Source of the DNA: Tectiglobus sp965224045
GTDB taxonomy: Bacteria; Pseudomonadota; Alphaproteobacteria; Rhizobiales; Hyphomicrobiaceae
Direction of reading: 5' to 3'
DNA length: 64,000 bases
NCBI GenBank assembly: GCA_965224045.1
Contig: CBDCYD010000014.1
Span: 310,001 to 374,000, forward strand
Positions 1 to 9,068 of the stretch are shown piece after piece. The notes beneath the pieces are model-generated. The model searched no databases. It saw only the letters and a program-made list of their open reading frames with translations, and was not told where the DNA came from. Position 1 is the stretch's first letter. Every line of letters starts with the position of its first letter. A program made the position numbers and the translations under genes.

Positions 1-604
1 CGGTCAGAACGACCTCGCGGTGACCGGTCTCGACCAATCGGCTAATCTGGTCGACGACGTGGCCTGCCGGGACCGAGCGCGACGGGCCGCGACCAAAAGG
101 AATGATGCAGAACGTGCAGCGGTGATCGCAGCCGTTCTGGACCTGCACATAGGCGCGGGCCCGCGTTGCAAATCCGTCGACCAGGTGGCCTGCCGTTTCG
201 CGAACGCTCATGATGTCGTTGACGCGAACGCGCTCGGCCTCGTCCACCATCAACGCCCGATAGGTGGCAGCGTCGAGCTTTTCGGCATTGCCGATGACAT
301 GGTCGACCTCGGCCATTTCCGCGAAGCGCTGCGTTTCCGTCTGGGCGGCGCATCCCGTGACGATGATCCGGGCGCCGGGATCTTGGCGGCGGCGGCGGCG
401 AATGGTTTGAGCGGCCTGGCGAACGGCCTCGGCAGTGACGGCGCAGGTGTTGACAATGATGGTTTTCCGGTCGAGCCCGCCGGCCGTGGCCTGGCGGCGC
501 ATCACTTCGGACTCATAGGCGTTGAGACGGCAGCCGAGCGTAATGATCTCGGGCTGATCGCCAGCGCCGTCGTCATCCAGATCTTGCCGGGATTGCTGCG
601 CCAC
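1..604 (-). CDS. mtaB: tRNA (N6-threonylcarbamoyladenosine37-C2) methylthiotransferase MtaB, N-terminal part
   Basis: Reads leftwards and is cut by the window start, so only about 201 N-terminal residues are present. Visible are the UPF0004 domain start (TLGCRLNAYESE near residue 20, with its Fe-S cysteine), a second cysteine in VNTCAVT, a third in TGCAAQ, and the radical-SAM motif CDHRCTFC (C-x3-C-x2-C) close to the window edge. The family adds a methylthio group to t6A37 of ANN-decoding tRNAs. The start is a GTG one base after the dapF stop (TGA-T-GTG), so the pair looks translationally coupled. The order dapF-mtaB is common in Rhizobiales. I prefer MtaB to MiaB because of the LGCRLN form of the first motif and the dapF context. 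Confidence 0.9.
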   Translation of the reverse strand, partial: MAQQSRQDLDDDGAGDQPEIITLGCRLNAYESEVMRRQATAGGLDRKTIIVNTCAVTAEAVRQAAQTIRRRRRQDPGARIIVTGCAAQTETQRFAEMAEVDHVIGNAEKLDAATYRALMVDEAERVRVNDIMSVRETAGHLVDGFATRARAYVQVQNGCDHRCTFCIIPFGRGPSRSVPAGHVVDQISRLVETGHREVVLT

Positions 605-605
605 A

Positions 606-1496
606 TCAGGCCTCAATCGTCACGGCGCCGCTGCCATCGGCCCGGATCGTACCGCGAAATTCAAGCTCGGCCGGCCCCGACATCAAAATGCCGCCGCCTT
701 CCGGCCAATAAAGCCGGAGATCGCCGCCCGGCACGGTGACCGTTGCCCGGCGTTGCAGGCGATCCGTGCGCGCGCCGCAAGCGAGAACAGCACAGGCGGC
801 TGAGCCGCACGCCTGGGTCAGGCCAACACCGCGCTCCCAGGTTCGGATGCGCACCTTCGTCGGGCTCTGGACCTTGGCGATGGTGATGTTGGCGCGGTCC
901 GGAAACAATGGGTGATTCTCCACCATGGGGCCGAACCTCTCGAGCGCCTGCGTGTCGACATCATCGACCCAAAATACGGCGTGCGGGTTGCCCATGTTAC
1001 AGACGGAGGGCGAGTGCAGGACGGGCGCGTCAATCGGGCCGATCTGCAATTCGATGCGGGTGGTATCCTGAAACTCCTCGCTCAGCGGGATTTCATCCCA
1101 GCGAAAGCGTGGCGCGCCCATGTCGACGGAGATGACACCAGGGCCTGGAAACGTCACCGGCAGGAGACCGCCCGTCGTTTCGAACGTCATGGTGTCCGCC
1201 GCGTTGCCTGACGATAACTGTTCGTCGCGGACGATCATCGCAACGCATCGCATGCCATTGCCGCAGGCGCCGGCCTCGGACCCGTCGGCGTTGAAAATCC
1301 TGACAAATGCAATCGTTCCGGGCGTGCGCGGCGGATCGATCACCATGAGTTGGTCGAACGCGGTCCGCGGATCCGCAGCGATGGCGCGCGCCTGATCACC
1401 GGCCACAACGACAGCGCCGGCGCGCGCGTCGGCGACCACGATCTGGTTGCCCAGGCCGTTCATTTTGAAGAATGGGATCGAAGCTGCTGCGCTCAT
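606..1496 (-). CDS. dapF: diaminopimelate epimerase
   Basis: DapF interconverts LL- and meso-diaminopimelate, the penultimate step to lysine and the source of the peptidoglycan cross-linking residue. The protein (296 aa, usual 270-300) has the N-terminal MNGLGNQ motif and both catalytic cysteine motifs, ACGNGMRC and QACGSAACA. The second motif has GSAA where GTGA is commoner, a known kind of variation. An ATG at 1496 sits behind AAGG. A GTG one codon earlier is possible but leaves no room for the ribosome binding site. It is followed after one base by mtaB on the same strand. Confidence 0.95.
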   Translation of the reverse strand: MSAAASIPFFKMNGLGNQIVVADARAGAVVVAGDQARAIAADPRTAFDQLMVIDPPRTPGTIAFVRIFNADGSEAGACGNGMRCVAMIVRDEQLSSGNAADTMTFETTGGLLPVTFPGPGVISVDMGAPRFRWDEIPLSEEFQDTTRIELQIGPIDAPVLHSPSVCNMGNPHAVFWVDDVDTQALERFGPMVENHPLFPDRANITIAKVQSPTKVRIRTWERGVGLTQACGSAACAVLACGARTDRLQRRATVTVPGGDLRLYWPEGGGILMSGPAELEFRGTIRADGSGAVTIEA

Positions 1497-1499
1497 CAC

Positions 1500-1965
1500 G
1501 CCTTATATGGCGGAGCCAGCGCCAAAGACAAACGGCGAATTGGCGCTGACGGGGACTGAACGTCTTGCCTGCCGGCCGCAGGATGCCGGCGTCGAGTGCT
1601 GTTGGCCGCGCGAAGAGCGAAATGCAACGCGCCTGTCGAACGGACGGTGCGCGCCAAGCCTTCCACGGATCAACGCCGGGTGCGGCCGATGGGCGTTTGC
1701 CAAAGGTTTAGGCAACCGTGATCGCACTATTGCCTTCGAATTAGGCATTGGTGATGCCGAATTCTACTCGCCCTTCATTTTCTATAATTTTTTCAATGCC
1801 TTTTGCGGTTGTATCGGTATGGCACGGTTCTTGATCACCTTGGCACTGTCGTCAGCAAGCCGCGAGCTTTTTTGGCGGATGCATAGAAAGCGAGCAGCCG
1901 GCAGTCCCGCGCAATCAAAGGCGCATGACCAGCCAGGCCGCCAATATTCAAGGGGCAACAGGGGC
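1500..1965. other. divergent intergenic region between dapF and an ammonium transporter gene
   Basis: About 465 bp with no convincing gene. The right half is AT-richer than the surroundings and carries the sigma-54-like element listed separately. An open frame that continues upstream from the transporter gene here has no family resemblance and a TTG start, so I treat it as non-coding. Confidence 0.6.
1820..1835 (+). promoter_or_regulatory. sigma-54-like -24/-12 promoter element
   Basis: TGGCACGGTTCTTGAT matches the RpoN consensus TGGCAC-N5-TTGC(A/T) except that the -12 doublet is GA instead of GC. It lies 131 bp upstream of the ammonium transporter start. A nearly identical element (TGGCACGGTGTTTGAC) lies upstream of glnK in this window, with the same GA at -12, which raises confidence in both. 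NtrC-sigma-54 control of amt genes under nitrogen limitation is well established in proteobacteria. The assignment here is inference from the motif. Confidence 0.5.
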
Positions 1966-3192
1966 ATGGACAAGATACAACCGGGGGCAGACGTCTTCTT
2001 CCTTTTAATCGGGGCGATCCTCGTCTTCGCAATGCACGGCGGCTTTGCATTCCTCGAGGTCGGCACGGTGCGCAAAAAGAACCAGGTCAATGCGCTGTGC
2101 AAGATCCTGGTCGATTTCGCGATTTCGACCGTCGTTTATTTCTTCATCGGGTTCGCGGTCGCCTACGGCGTAACCTTCCTGATGAGCGCCAAGGACATCT
2201 CGGGTGGGGCCGACGGCTTCGACGGCCAGGGTCTGAGCCTCGTAAAGTTCTTCTTTCTGTGCACTTTCGCCGCCGCCATTCCGGCAATTATCTCGGGCGG
2301 CATCGCCGAGCGGGCCAAGTTCCTGCCCCAGTGCATGGCGACGGCGTTGCTGGTCGGGCTCTGCTACCCGTTCTTCGAGGGCATCGTCTGGAATGGCAAT
2401 TTCGGCCTGCAGGCCGGGCTCTTCAACGGCGTGTTCGGCGCGGACTTCCACGACTTTGCCGGTTCGATCGTCGTGCATGCGTTCGGCGGATGGGCAGCGC
2501 TTGCGGCCGTCATGATCCTTGGCGCGCGCAAAGGGCGTTACCGGGCGGACGGTGCCGCGGTCGGCATTCCGCCGTCATCGATCCCATGGCTGGCACTCGG
2601 ATCGTGGATGCTGTGCATCGGCTGGTTCGGCTTCAACGTGATGAGCGCGCAATCCCTTGAAGGTGTTTCGGGGCTCGTGGCGATGAATTCGCTCCTGGCG
2701 ATGGCCGGCGGCATCATCGCGGCAGTTATCGCCGGCGACAACGATCCCGGCTTCGTCCACAACGGCGCGCTTGCCGGTCTCGTTGCGGTTTGCGCGGGTT
2801 CCGACCTGATGCACCCGGTGGGCTCCCTGATCACCGGCGGCATAGCCGGTGTGATCTTCGTCTACGTGTTCCAGATCGCATCGAACAAATGGAAGATCGA
2901 CGACGTGCTCGGTGTGTGGCCGCTGCACGGCTTGTGCGGTGTTTGGGGCGGTATCGCGTGCGGCATCTTCGGGCTGGAAGCACTTGGCGGCCTGGGCGGC
3001 GTCAGCCTGCTCAGCCAGATCTTCGGCAGCATTATCGGTGCGGCGATCGGCTTTGCAGCAGGATACGTTGTGTTCAAGATCATCGACACCGTATTTGGCT
3101 TTCGCATGCACGAAGAGGACGAGGCGCGCGGCGCCGACCTGTCGATCCACAAGATCGGCGCCAACCCCGAAGGCGATATGTCGGCTGCGTAG
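1966..3192 (+). CDS. amt: ammonium transporter (Amt family), copy 1
   Basis: A 408-residue inner-membrane channel with about 11 hydrophobic segments. It has the Amt pore features: SGGIAERAK, the first pore histidine in SIVVHAFGGWAAL, the GARKGRY loop, WFGFN, and the second histidine in WPLHGLCGVWGG. Unlike the second copy (11678-13030) it has no N-terminal signal peptide and begins directly with the first membrane segment. The chosen ATG at 1966 gives the normal family N-terminus. There is no P-II gene beside it. A sigma-54-like element upstream and a hairpin terminator downstream suggest a single-gene unit induced by nitrogen shortage. Confidence 0.93.
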   Translation: MDKIQPGADVFFLLIGAILVFAMHGGFAFLEVGTVRKKNQVNALCKILVDFAISTVVYFFIGFAVAYGVTFLMSAKDISGGADGFDGQGLSLVKFFFLCTFAAAIPAIISGGIAERAKFLPQCMATALLVGLCYPFFEGIVWNGNFGLQAGLFNGVFGADFHDFAGSIVVHAFGGWAALAAVMILGARKGRYRADGAAVGIPPSSIPWLALGSWMLCIGWFGFNVMSAQSLEGVSGLVAMNSLLAMAGGIIAAVIAGDNDPGFVHNGALAGLVAVCAGSDLMHPVGSLITGGIAGVIFVYVFQIASNKWKIDDVLGVWPLHGLCGVWGGIACGIFGLEALGGLGGVSLLSQIFGSIIGAAIGFAAGYVVFKIIDTVFGFRMHEEDEARGADLSIHKIGANPEGDMSAA

Positions 3193-3268
3193 CGCGGCGT
3201 GCAACGGCGTGATTCGCCTGAGCGGCGCAGTGGTCGCGCCGCCCGGTATCGCCCATGAAACACTTGGT

Positions 3269-3300
3269 CCGCCACCGTTACCGGTGGCGGGTCAATTTTT
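3269..3300 (+). terminator. Rho-independent terminator of ammonium transporter copy 1
   Basis: A 9-bp perfect stem (CCGCCACCG at 3269-3277 with CGGTGGCGG at 3282-3290, loop TTAC) is followed within 5 bases by five Ts. It lies 77 bp after the transporter stop codon. Confidence 0.8.
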
Positions 3301-3363
3301 GTCTGGCCAACCGATCTCTGCGGGTGGACGATAGCCGAACGAGTGACACGCAGGGGGTAGACC

Positions 3364-4599
3364 ATGGCCAAGGCCAAAGCCGGTGACGCGTTCGGACAGT
3401 TTGCAATCGGTCAACCGGAAGAGCTGGGGTTTGACCCCGCACGGCTCGCCGTCATCGAAGCAGCGCTCAATCGCGAAGTTGAAACCGGCCGCCTGCCGGG
3501 CTGCGTGATGGCCGTGGCGCGGCAGGGCAAGGTCGCCTTCAAGGCGTCCGTCGGCTACCGAGATCCGGCAGCCATGACGGCCATGACGGAAGACACGCTG
3601 TTTTCCATCGCCTCGATGACCAAGCCGGTGGTGTCGGTTGCGGCGCTGCAATTGTTCGAGACCGGTCAGGTTCTCCTCGGCGATGCCGTCGGCGAGCACC
3701 TTGCCGAACTCGCCGCGCTCAGGGTCGGGGAACTGGCGGCGGACGGAAGCCTGCGGACACGCGCAGCGGAACGCCAGCCGACGGTTCAGGACCTGCTCCG
3801 GCATACCTCCGGCCTGACCTATCAGAACCGTGGCGTCTCGGCGCTCTACAGTCGCTATCCCGGTTCGTCGGCGTCGGCGCCCAGCCTGGTCACGAAAGCG
3901 GAGATGCTGGCAACGCTCGCTGAATGTCCGCTGCTATTCGACCCCGGCACCAAGTGGGAATACGGCTTTTCGACGGACGTGCTCGGGTTCATCGTCGAGG
4001 CTGCCACCGGCGCCGCGCTCGGTGAAGCGCTGTCGCAGTCCATCCTCGATCCGCTCGGGATGAAGGATACGCGGTTCGAGCTCAACAAGAGTGCGCTCGC
4101 CAACTACGCCCGCACGTTCAAGACCGACCCGGTGACGGGCGAGGAACTGTCGGTGATGCATGTTGATGGCAAGACACGGCACTGGCAGCCGGGCGGCGCG
4201 GGTCTCGTGTCCTGCGCGGCCGACTATCTGGCGTTCGCGCAAATGCTGCTCGACGGCGGCTCGTTCAACGGTGCGCGCGTGCTCGGACAAAAGACGGTCG
4301 AACTGATGACGTCGGACCATCTCGGGCCAAATATTGAAAACCGGATTGCCGATACCATGGATCCGGCATGTGAGGGCTATGGCTTCGGTCTGGGGCTGGC
4401 CGTGCGGCGCGGGGACGGGCTTTCTGCTTTGGCCGGGACCGCGGGAGACTGTTATTGGTCCGGCGTCTACGGCACGTATTTCTGGATCGATCCGATCGAA
4501 GAGTTGGCGGTGGTATTCATGGCGGCGTGTCCTGGCCAGGCGCGTCTCAGGCTGCGCCAGCTGGTGCGGGCGCTGGTCTATCAGGCGATTGCCGACTGA
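3364..4599 (+). CDS. serine hydrolase, class C beta-lactamase / family VIII esterase type
   Basis: A 411-residue protein of the beta-lactamase-related serine hydrolase family. The nucleophile motif S-x-x-K is SMTK (Ser84, Lys87). The second motif tyrosine lies in WEYGFSTDVLG, and a GGAGLVS segment replaces the KTG box. This pattern is typical of family VIII esterases rather than true AmpC, and there is no signal peptide, which argues against a periplasmic beta-lactamase. The substrate cannot be told from sequence. ATG with GGGGG a few bases upstream. Stand-alone gene between a terminator and ftsK. Confidence 0.85.
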   Translation: MAKAKAGDAFGQFAIGQPEELGFDPARLAVIEAALNREVETGRLPGCVMAVARQGKVAFKASVGYRDPAAMTAMTEDTLFSIASMTKPVVSVAALQLFETGQVLLGDAVGEHLAELAALRVGELAADGSLRTRAAERQPTVQDLLRHTSGLTYQNRGVSALYSRYPGSSASAPSLVTKAEMLATLAECPLLFDPGTKWEYGFSTDVLGFIVEAATGAALGEALSQSILDPLGMKDTRFELNKSALANYARTFKTDPVTGEELSVMHVDGKTRHWQPGGAGLVSCAADYLAFAQMLLDGGSFNGARVLGQKTVELMTSDHLGPNIENRIADTMDPACEGYGFGLGLAVRRGDGLSALAGTAGDCYWSGVYGTYFWIDPIEELAVVFMAACPGQARLRLRQLVRALVYQAIAD

Positions 4600-4863
4600 G
4601 ATCGACGGCGAGGCCAGCGCCAGGCCGCATGCCCCGAAATAAATCAGATTTCATAGGGTTAGCGTGCCTTGCTAACGGAAAATCAAGATTAACGATTTAG
4701 GCTCGTGCAACGCTCCGGCAGTGGGAGTTGGCGGAACAGAGAGCATCGTGTCGCCGAAAGAGATAGGCCGGCCAACGGGCCCGCCGTCGTCTGCGATGCA
4801 TCGAAGTGGCGTGCCTCCTGCAATTGCCGGCCTCTAATACGTGCCGAGAGTTGGTATTGCGTC

Positions 4864-7434
4864 ATGGCCTTGAAGACGGGCGACTATGAACATCAGCGGC
4901 TGTTGCCGCGCACACTCGAAGATTTACTGATTGGCTGGGTAGCGCGACTGACGGGCGTCGTCATGCTTATTGTGTGCGGGCTGACATGGCTTGCACTGAT
5001 CAGCTGGTCGGCAACCGACCCGAGCCTCAGCACCTCCAGCAGCAGCGCGACGACGAACCTGCTTGGAGCGTTCGGAGCCGGGATTTCCGACCTATTGCTG
5101 CAGACACTCGGTCTCACAACGGTGTTCGCCCTCACCTGCCTGGTGGTTTGGGGGTTGCAGCTGACCTTGTCGGGACGCGTCGACCGCTTTCAGGTGCGGG
5201 CGTTTCTGGCGGTCATTTCATTGCTGACCATCGCCGGCGGCGCGTCGGCACTGCCGACGGTCGGCAACTGGAAATTTCTACACGGCTTCGGCGGTCTGCT
5301 GGGTGATGTCAGCTACAATATCGTCGCCGGTCTGATGGCGCAGCTGAGCGTTGCCGGCGGCGGTCTTGTCGCCGGGCTGCTGCTGTTCTTCGTCGGGTTC
5401 TGGTCGTTTTCGGTGGCCATCGGTCTCGACCGTGAGCGCTTGTTCCTCATCATCCGGCCGCAGCGACGCACGCGCGAGACCGAGCGCCGAGCGGCGCCGA
5501 AAGGGCTCGTCGAGCGGCTGCAGGAAAACGCCGATACGGCGGCGAATGAGCCGCAGGCCGGCCCACGCCTCGAGCCGAAGTTCAACCTTTCCAATCTCAA
5601 TCCGGCACAGGCGCGCCTGGTCGAATTCGGCAGCGTCGGCGGACAAGCCGCTACGGATACGATGCAGGACCTCGCACTCGACGGCGACGAGCAAGGGTTC
5701 GGAAATGGCGAGGCTGGCGAAACGGATGCCACCGGCTGGAAGGACTTTGGCGACGATCACGGCGAGGACCACAGCGTTGCGCGCATGGCCGAACGCTTTG
5801 CGCCGGGCGGCAAGAGGCCGTTGCGAGGCGGTGAGGACTCCCTGCAAGGCCGGCTCGCGGTCGCGCAGCACGATGCGGACGTTCCGCCTGCGCTGATGCC
5901 ACATGAAGAACAGCTCGCCGTTGCAATGCCGGTGTCACGCCGCAAGGCGATCTATCGCAGGCCGAGCCTCAATGAGCTGGCTCCGAATGACCCTGCTCCG
6001 GCTCTTAAGGCAGAGCGGCTTGCAGAACTTCGTGACCAGGCCATGCAACTGACAGACGTGCTGGCCGACTTCCGGGTCAAGGGTGACATCCGCAATATCC
6101 ACCCCGGGCCGGTGGTCACTCTGTTTGAGTTCGAACCGGCGCGCGGTACAAAGTCGTCGCGCATCATTGCGCTGGCCGACGACATCGCGCGGTCCATGAG
6201 TGCGGCTTCCGCCCGCGTCTCGGTCATGGCCGGCCGGAATGCCATCGGCATCGAATTGCCGAACGCGGAGCGAGAGACGGTCCTGCTGCGGGAGCTTTTG
6301 GAAAGCGAGGCCTATCGCAACAGCGATGCACGCCTGCCGCTGGCGATCGGAAAAGGCATCGCCGGTGAACCAGTGGTGGCGGACCTTGCGCGCATGCCCC
6401 ATCTGCTAGTCGCCGGTACCACCGGGTCCGGCAAATCTGTGGCGATTAACGCGATGATCCTGTCTCTGCTCTATCGCAAGGCGCCGAGCGAGTGCCGGCT
6501 GCTGATGATCGACCCGAAGATGCTCGAGTTGTCGGCGTACAACAACATTCCCCATCTGCTCGCACCGGTCATCACGGACCCGCAGCAGTCCGTTCTCGCG
6601 CTGCAATGGGCGGTCGGTGAGATGGAAGAGCGCTACAAGCGCATGACCGAACTCGGTGTGCGCTCGATCGATGTCTTCAACAACCGCTTGCGTCATGCGC
6701 AGCGAGCCGGAGAACCGCTGGTGCAGAAGGTGCACGTCGGGTTCGATCCGTTGAGCGGTGAAGCGCGGTTCGAGGACAAGTTCCTAGACCTCTCGCCGAT
6801 GCCCCATATTGTCATCATCGTCGACGAATTTGCCGACCTGATGTGCGTCGCCGGGAAAGAGATCGAGGCCGCGGTGCAACGCCTGGCGCAAATGGCGCGG
6901 GCGGCCGGGATCCATATGATCATGGCCACGCAGCGCCCGTCGGTGGACGTGGTGACGGGAACCATCAAGGCGAATTTCCCGACGCGCATCGGGTTCAAGG
7001 TGGCCTCCAAGATCGACAGCCGCACGATTCTTAACGAGGCCGGGGCAGAACAGCTGCTCGGCCAGGGTGACATGCTGCTTGCGACGGGCGGCAGCCCGAT
7101 GGTGCGTGCACATGGTCCGTTCGTCGGAGACGACGAAGTCGAGGCGGTCAGCAGCACGCTGAAATTGCAGGGGCCGCCGGCATACGCTGCCGACCTGTGT
7201 ACACTGCTGGAGGGCGTTCAGCTCGATGACGGCGGTACGCATGCTGATCCGGACGATGCGCTTTATGCGCGCGCAATCGAGCTCGTTACGCGCGAAGGCC
7301 GGGCCTCAACAAGCTATCTGCAGCGGCGGCTGTCGATCGGCTACAATCGCGCCGCCAGCCTCATCGAACGACTGGAAGACGAGGGCGTGATCAGCCCTGC
7401 GGATCGTGCCGGCCGGCGCAAGATCGTGGCATGA
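4864..7434 (+). CDS. ftsK: DNA translocase FtsK
   Basis: Septum-located DNA pump that clears and dimer-resolves chromosome termini at division. The 856-residue protein has four N-terminal membrane helices (about residues 25-190), a short acidic/charged linker, the alpha-beta motor with Walker A GTTGSGKS (about 518-525) and Walker B IIVDEFADLM, and a C-terminal winged-helix gamma domain (SYLQRRLSIGYNRAA) that reads KOPS. The linker is far shorter than in E. coli, as usual for alphaproteobacteria. The ATG at 4864 begins the normal N-terminus; an upstream in-frame GTG at 4705 would add 53 residues with no resemblance to the family. lolA follows, as in many Rhizobiales. Confidence 0.96.
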   Translation: MALKTGDYEHQRLLPRTLEDLLIGWVARLTGVVMLIVCGLTWLALISWSATDPSLSTSSSSATTNLLGAFGAGISDLLLQTLGLTTVFALTCLVVWGLQLTLSGRVDRFQVRAFLAVISLLTIAGGASALPTVGNWKFLHGFGGLLGDVSYNIVAGLMAQLSVAGGGLVAGLLLFFVGFWSFSVAIGLDRERLFLIIRPQRRTRETERRAAPKGLVERLQENADTAANEPQAGPRLEPKFNLSNLNPAQARLVEFGSVGGQAATDTMQDLALDGDEQGFGNGEAGETDATGWKDFGDDHGEDHSVARMAERFAPGGKRPLRGGEDSLQGRLAVAQHDADVPPALMPHEEQLAVAMPVSRRKAIYRRPSLNELAPNDPAPALKAERLAELRDQAMQLTDVLADFRVKGDIRNIHPGPVVTLFEFEPARGTKSSRIIALADDIARSMSAASARVSVMAGRNAIGIELPNAERETVLLRELLESEAYRNSDARLPLAIGKGIAGEPVVADLARMPHLLVAGTTGSGKSVAINAMILSLLYRKAPSECRLLMIDPKMLELSAYNNIPHLLAPVITDPQQSVLALQWAVGEMEERYKRMTELGVRSIDVFNNRLRHAQRAGEPLVQKVHVGFDPLSGEARFEDKFLDLSPMPHIVIIVDEFADLMCVAGKEIEAAVQRLAQMARAAGIHMIMATQRPSVDVVTGTIKANFPTRIGFKVASKIDSRTILNEAGAEQLLGQGDMLLATGGSPMVRAHGPFVGDDEVEAVSSTLKLQGPPAYAADLCTLLEGVQLDDGGTHADPDDALYARAIELVTREGRASTSYLQRRLSIGYNRAASLIERLEDEGVISPADRAGRRKIVA

Positions 7435-7670
7435 TCCTCATCGGACCCGGCCGGGACGACCTGCGGTTGGCGCGCCTGCCCACAGGTGATCGGCCATTGC
7501 GCGCCGTGAGGCTTGTTTGCGCCGCAGCATTGGCGTAAGGCGAACGCGCACGGATTTGATCAGACGAATTGCGGCGCCCGGCGCAAGCGGCGGCTGCCCT
7601 GTTGTCGTCTTATTGTTACGAGATCTGGAGCGAGTAACGGGACGCTCGCGACGATAGGCGGTGAGGTTTT

Positions 7671-8447
7671 ATGGCTGGAAATGTGACTGGTGCTGCCCGG
7701 CGTGGCGCGTGGAGCTGCTGGCTGGTTGGCAGCACTGCGGTTTGCGCTACCCTAGTTTTTGCCCTGGCCGGCGGACTGCCGGTGATAGCCATGGCGCAAA
7801 CCAAGACAAAGGCCGGCCAAAGCCCCGTTGGAAAAGGCTGGGACAGCAAAGTCAAATCGACGAGTTCCGGCGGCACGGCCCAAACGCTTTCAGCGGAGCA
7901 GACGCGCGCAATCGATGCCGTCAACGCCTACTTCAACAGCCTTACCAATCTTCAGGGGCGCTTCGTCCAGATCGATCCTGACAAGAAAAAGACCAAGGGC
8001 AAGTTCTACGTCCAGAAGCCTGGCAAATTCCGGTTCGACTATGCGCGGCCGAGCCGGAAAATCGTTGTTTCCGACGGCAAATTCCTGGCGATCCAGGATC
8101 TGGATCTTCGTAACGAGGACGTCTACCAGCTCGACAACACTCCGTTCCGCATCCTGCTGCGCGAGGATGTCGACATTCTGCGGGATGCGCGAGTGGTCAA
8201 CGTCAGCAATGCGCCGGACAAGGTCTCGGTTACGCTGACGGAGAAGGGACCGGATGCCGCCGGCGTCATCACCGTGTTCGTGGCGCTGCAGCCGGAACCG
8301 GCACTCACAGGATGGGTTACGGCAGATGCGCAAGGATTGGAAACACGCGTGACGGTTTCCGACCTCGGGATTCCAAAGAAGCTCGCCGCCAATCTATTCA
8401 AGCGCGAGCTGTTATACCGGGATGCGACGCAAGGAGGTTCCCAATAG
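7671..8447 (+). CDS. lolA: outer-membrane lipoprotein carrier protein LolA
   Basis: Periplasmic chaperone that shuttles lipoproteins from LolCDE to the outer membrane. The 258-residue precursor has a long signal peptide with cleavage likely at AMA-Q (after residue 42), then the LolA fold with the typical early segment VNAYFNSLTNLQGRFVQ, GKFYVQKPGKFRFDY and later VSDGKFLAIQDLDL. Length fits the family once the signal is removed. The ftsK-lolA order is conserved in alphaproteobacteria. A lysine/serine-rich stretch (about 43-75) separates the signal from the domain. Confidence 0.92.
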   Translation: MAGNVTGAARRGAWSCWLVGSTAVCATLVFALAGGLPVIAMAQTKTKAGQSPVGKGWDSKVKSTSSGGTAQTLSAEQTRAIDAVNAYFNSLTNLQGRFVQIDPDKKKTKGKFYVQKPGKFRFDYARPSRKIVVSDGKFLAIQDLDLRNEDVYQLDNTPFRILLREDVDILRDARVVNVSNAPDKVSVTLTEKGPDAAGVITVFVALQPEPALTGWVTADAQGLETRVTVSDLGIPKKLAANLFKRELLYRDATQGGSQ

Positions 8448-8577
8448 TGCTCGCGGCAACACGGTTAACGACGTGAACTGCCATTTATTGCAGCGGCACA
8501 CTGGTTTAGGCTCGTTGCCCGCCGCCCACAAAATGTTGCAAAGAAGCATCACACAACGTTTTCGCCGTGGATAACTT

Positions 8578-8594
8578 TGTTACAATTAGTAACA
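8578..8594. promoter_or_regulatory. inverted repeat TGTTAC-N5-GTAACA upstream of the small RNA promoter
   Basis: Six-base perfect arms around AATTA, centred about 37 bp before the -35 hexamer of the small RNA promoter. Size and symmetry fit a dimeric repressor or activator site. No regulator can be named. Confidence 0.4.
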
Positions 8595-8598
8595 TTTT

Positions 8599-8614
8599 CG
8601 TGATCATGATCACG
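8599..8614. promoter_or_regulatory. CRP/FNR-type palindrome CGTGATCATGATCACG
   Basis: A 16-bp perfect palindrome with the GTGA-N6-TCAC form used by CRP-family regulators. Its centre is about 50 bp upstream of the predicted small RNA start and 8 bp from the -35 hexamer, a position where an activator could contact RNA polymerase or a repressor could interfere. Confidence 0.5.
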
Positions 8615-8622
8615 TAGCGCTG

Positions 8623-8650
8623 TTGATTCGACGCAGGTTGCGCTTATATG
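8623..8650 (+). promoter_or_regulatory. sigma-70-type promoter of the candidate small RNA
   Basis: TTGATT (8623-8628) and TATATG (8645-8650), 16 bp apart, resemble alphaproteobacterial housekeeping promoters. The predicted start is near 8657, and a factor-independent terminator follows 100 bp later with no protein gene between. Confidence 0.55.
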
Positions 8651-8656
8651 TCCATG

Positions 8657-8794
8657 ACAGATGGCATCAACCTGTATCGGTAGTGCCCCCCGTCTAGCCG
8701 ACGATGCCCTCTGCTGCACCGGTATCCCTCCCGGTGCTTGCGCATTTAGCGCGTTTGCGCCCAACTCTCTCCCCCCGAGCGTTGGGCGCTTTTA
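8657..8794 (+). ncRNA. candidate trans-acting small RNA with three C-rich (anti-Shine-Dalgarno) hairpin loops
   Basis: About 138 nt between a promoter and a strong terminator. Three hairpins can be drawn. First: 8677-8683 pairs with 8694-8701 (one bulged G), loop UGCCCCCCGU. Second: GCACCGG (8716-8722) pairs with CCGGTGC (8731-8737), loop UAUCCCUC. Third is the terminator, stem 8757-8765 with 8781-8789, loop UCUCUCCCCCCGAGC. All three loops expose runs of C able to pair with purine-rich ribosome binding sites. This architecture matches the alpha-r14/NfeR1 and cuckoo-type sRNAs of alphaproteobacteria in principle. I cannot confirm homology to either by eye. A small GCGC-AUUUA-GCGC hairpin lies between the second and third. 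Confidence 0.65.
8757..8794 (+). terminator. Rho-independent terminator of the small RNA
   Basis: Perfect 9-bp stem GCGCCCAAC/GTTGGGCGC (8757-8765 and 8781-8789), a 15-nt loop with six consecutive Cs, then TTTTA. The large C-rich loop is unusual for a simple terminator and probably doubles as a pairing site. Confidence 0.75.
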
Positions 8795-9068
8795 CGTTTG
8801 GACTGCTGTGCCCGTACGTGCGCGCGCAGCGCAGAAGAGCCAGTTAGCGGTCTGTATCTGTGACACAGTCCAGCCTCTTCGGACAACACCGCCCAGCCTT
8901 GCGCAACGCGATGTTCAAGACCTTGGCGCCGGCCCATTGATGGCAGGTACACGTGCTGCAGCAGGACCGGCAGCCAAAGTACGCTCAAAACGCGATCATC
9001 AGAATTCGACCTTGGTTGAGTATCAGGCCGCTGACGGTTTACCTCGCCGCGATGGTCCTGCAGGATGA

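Noticed and set aside
1447..1965. N-terminal extension of ammonium transporter copy 1
   Set aside because: Starts at TTG, has no similarity to the family, and overlaps the sigma-54-like element and the dapF start.
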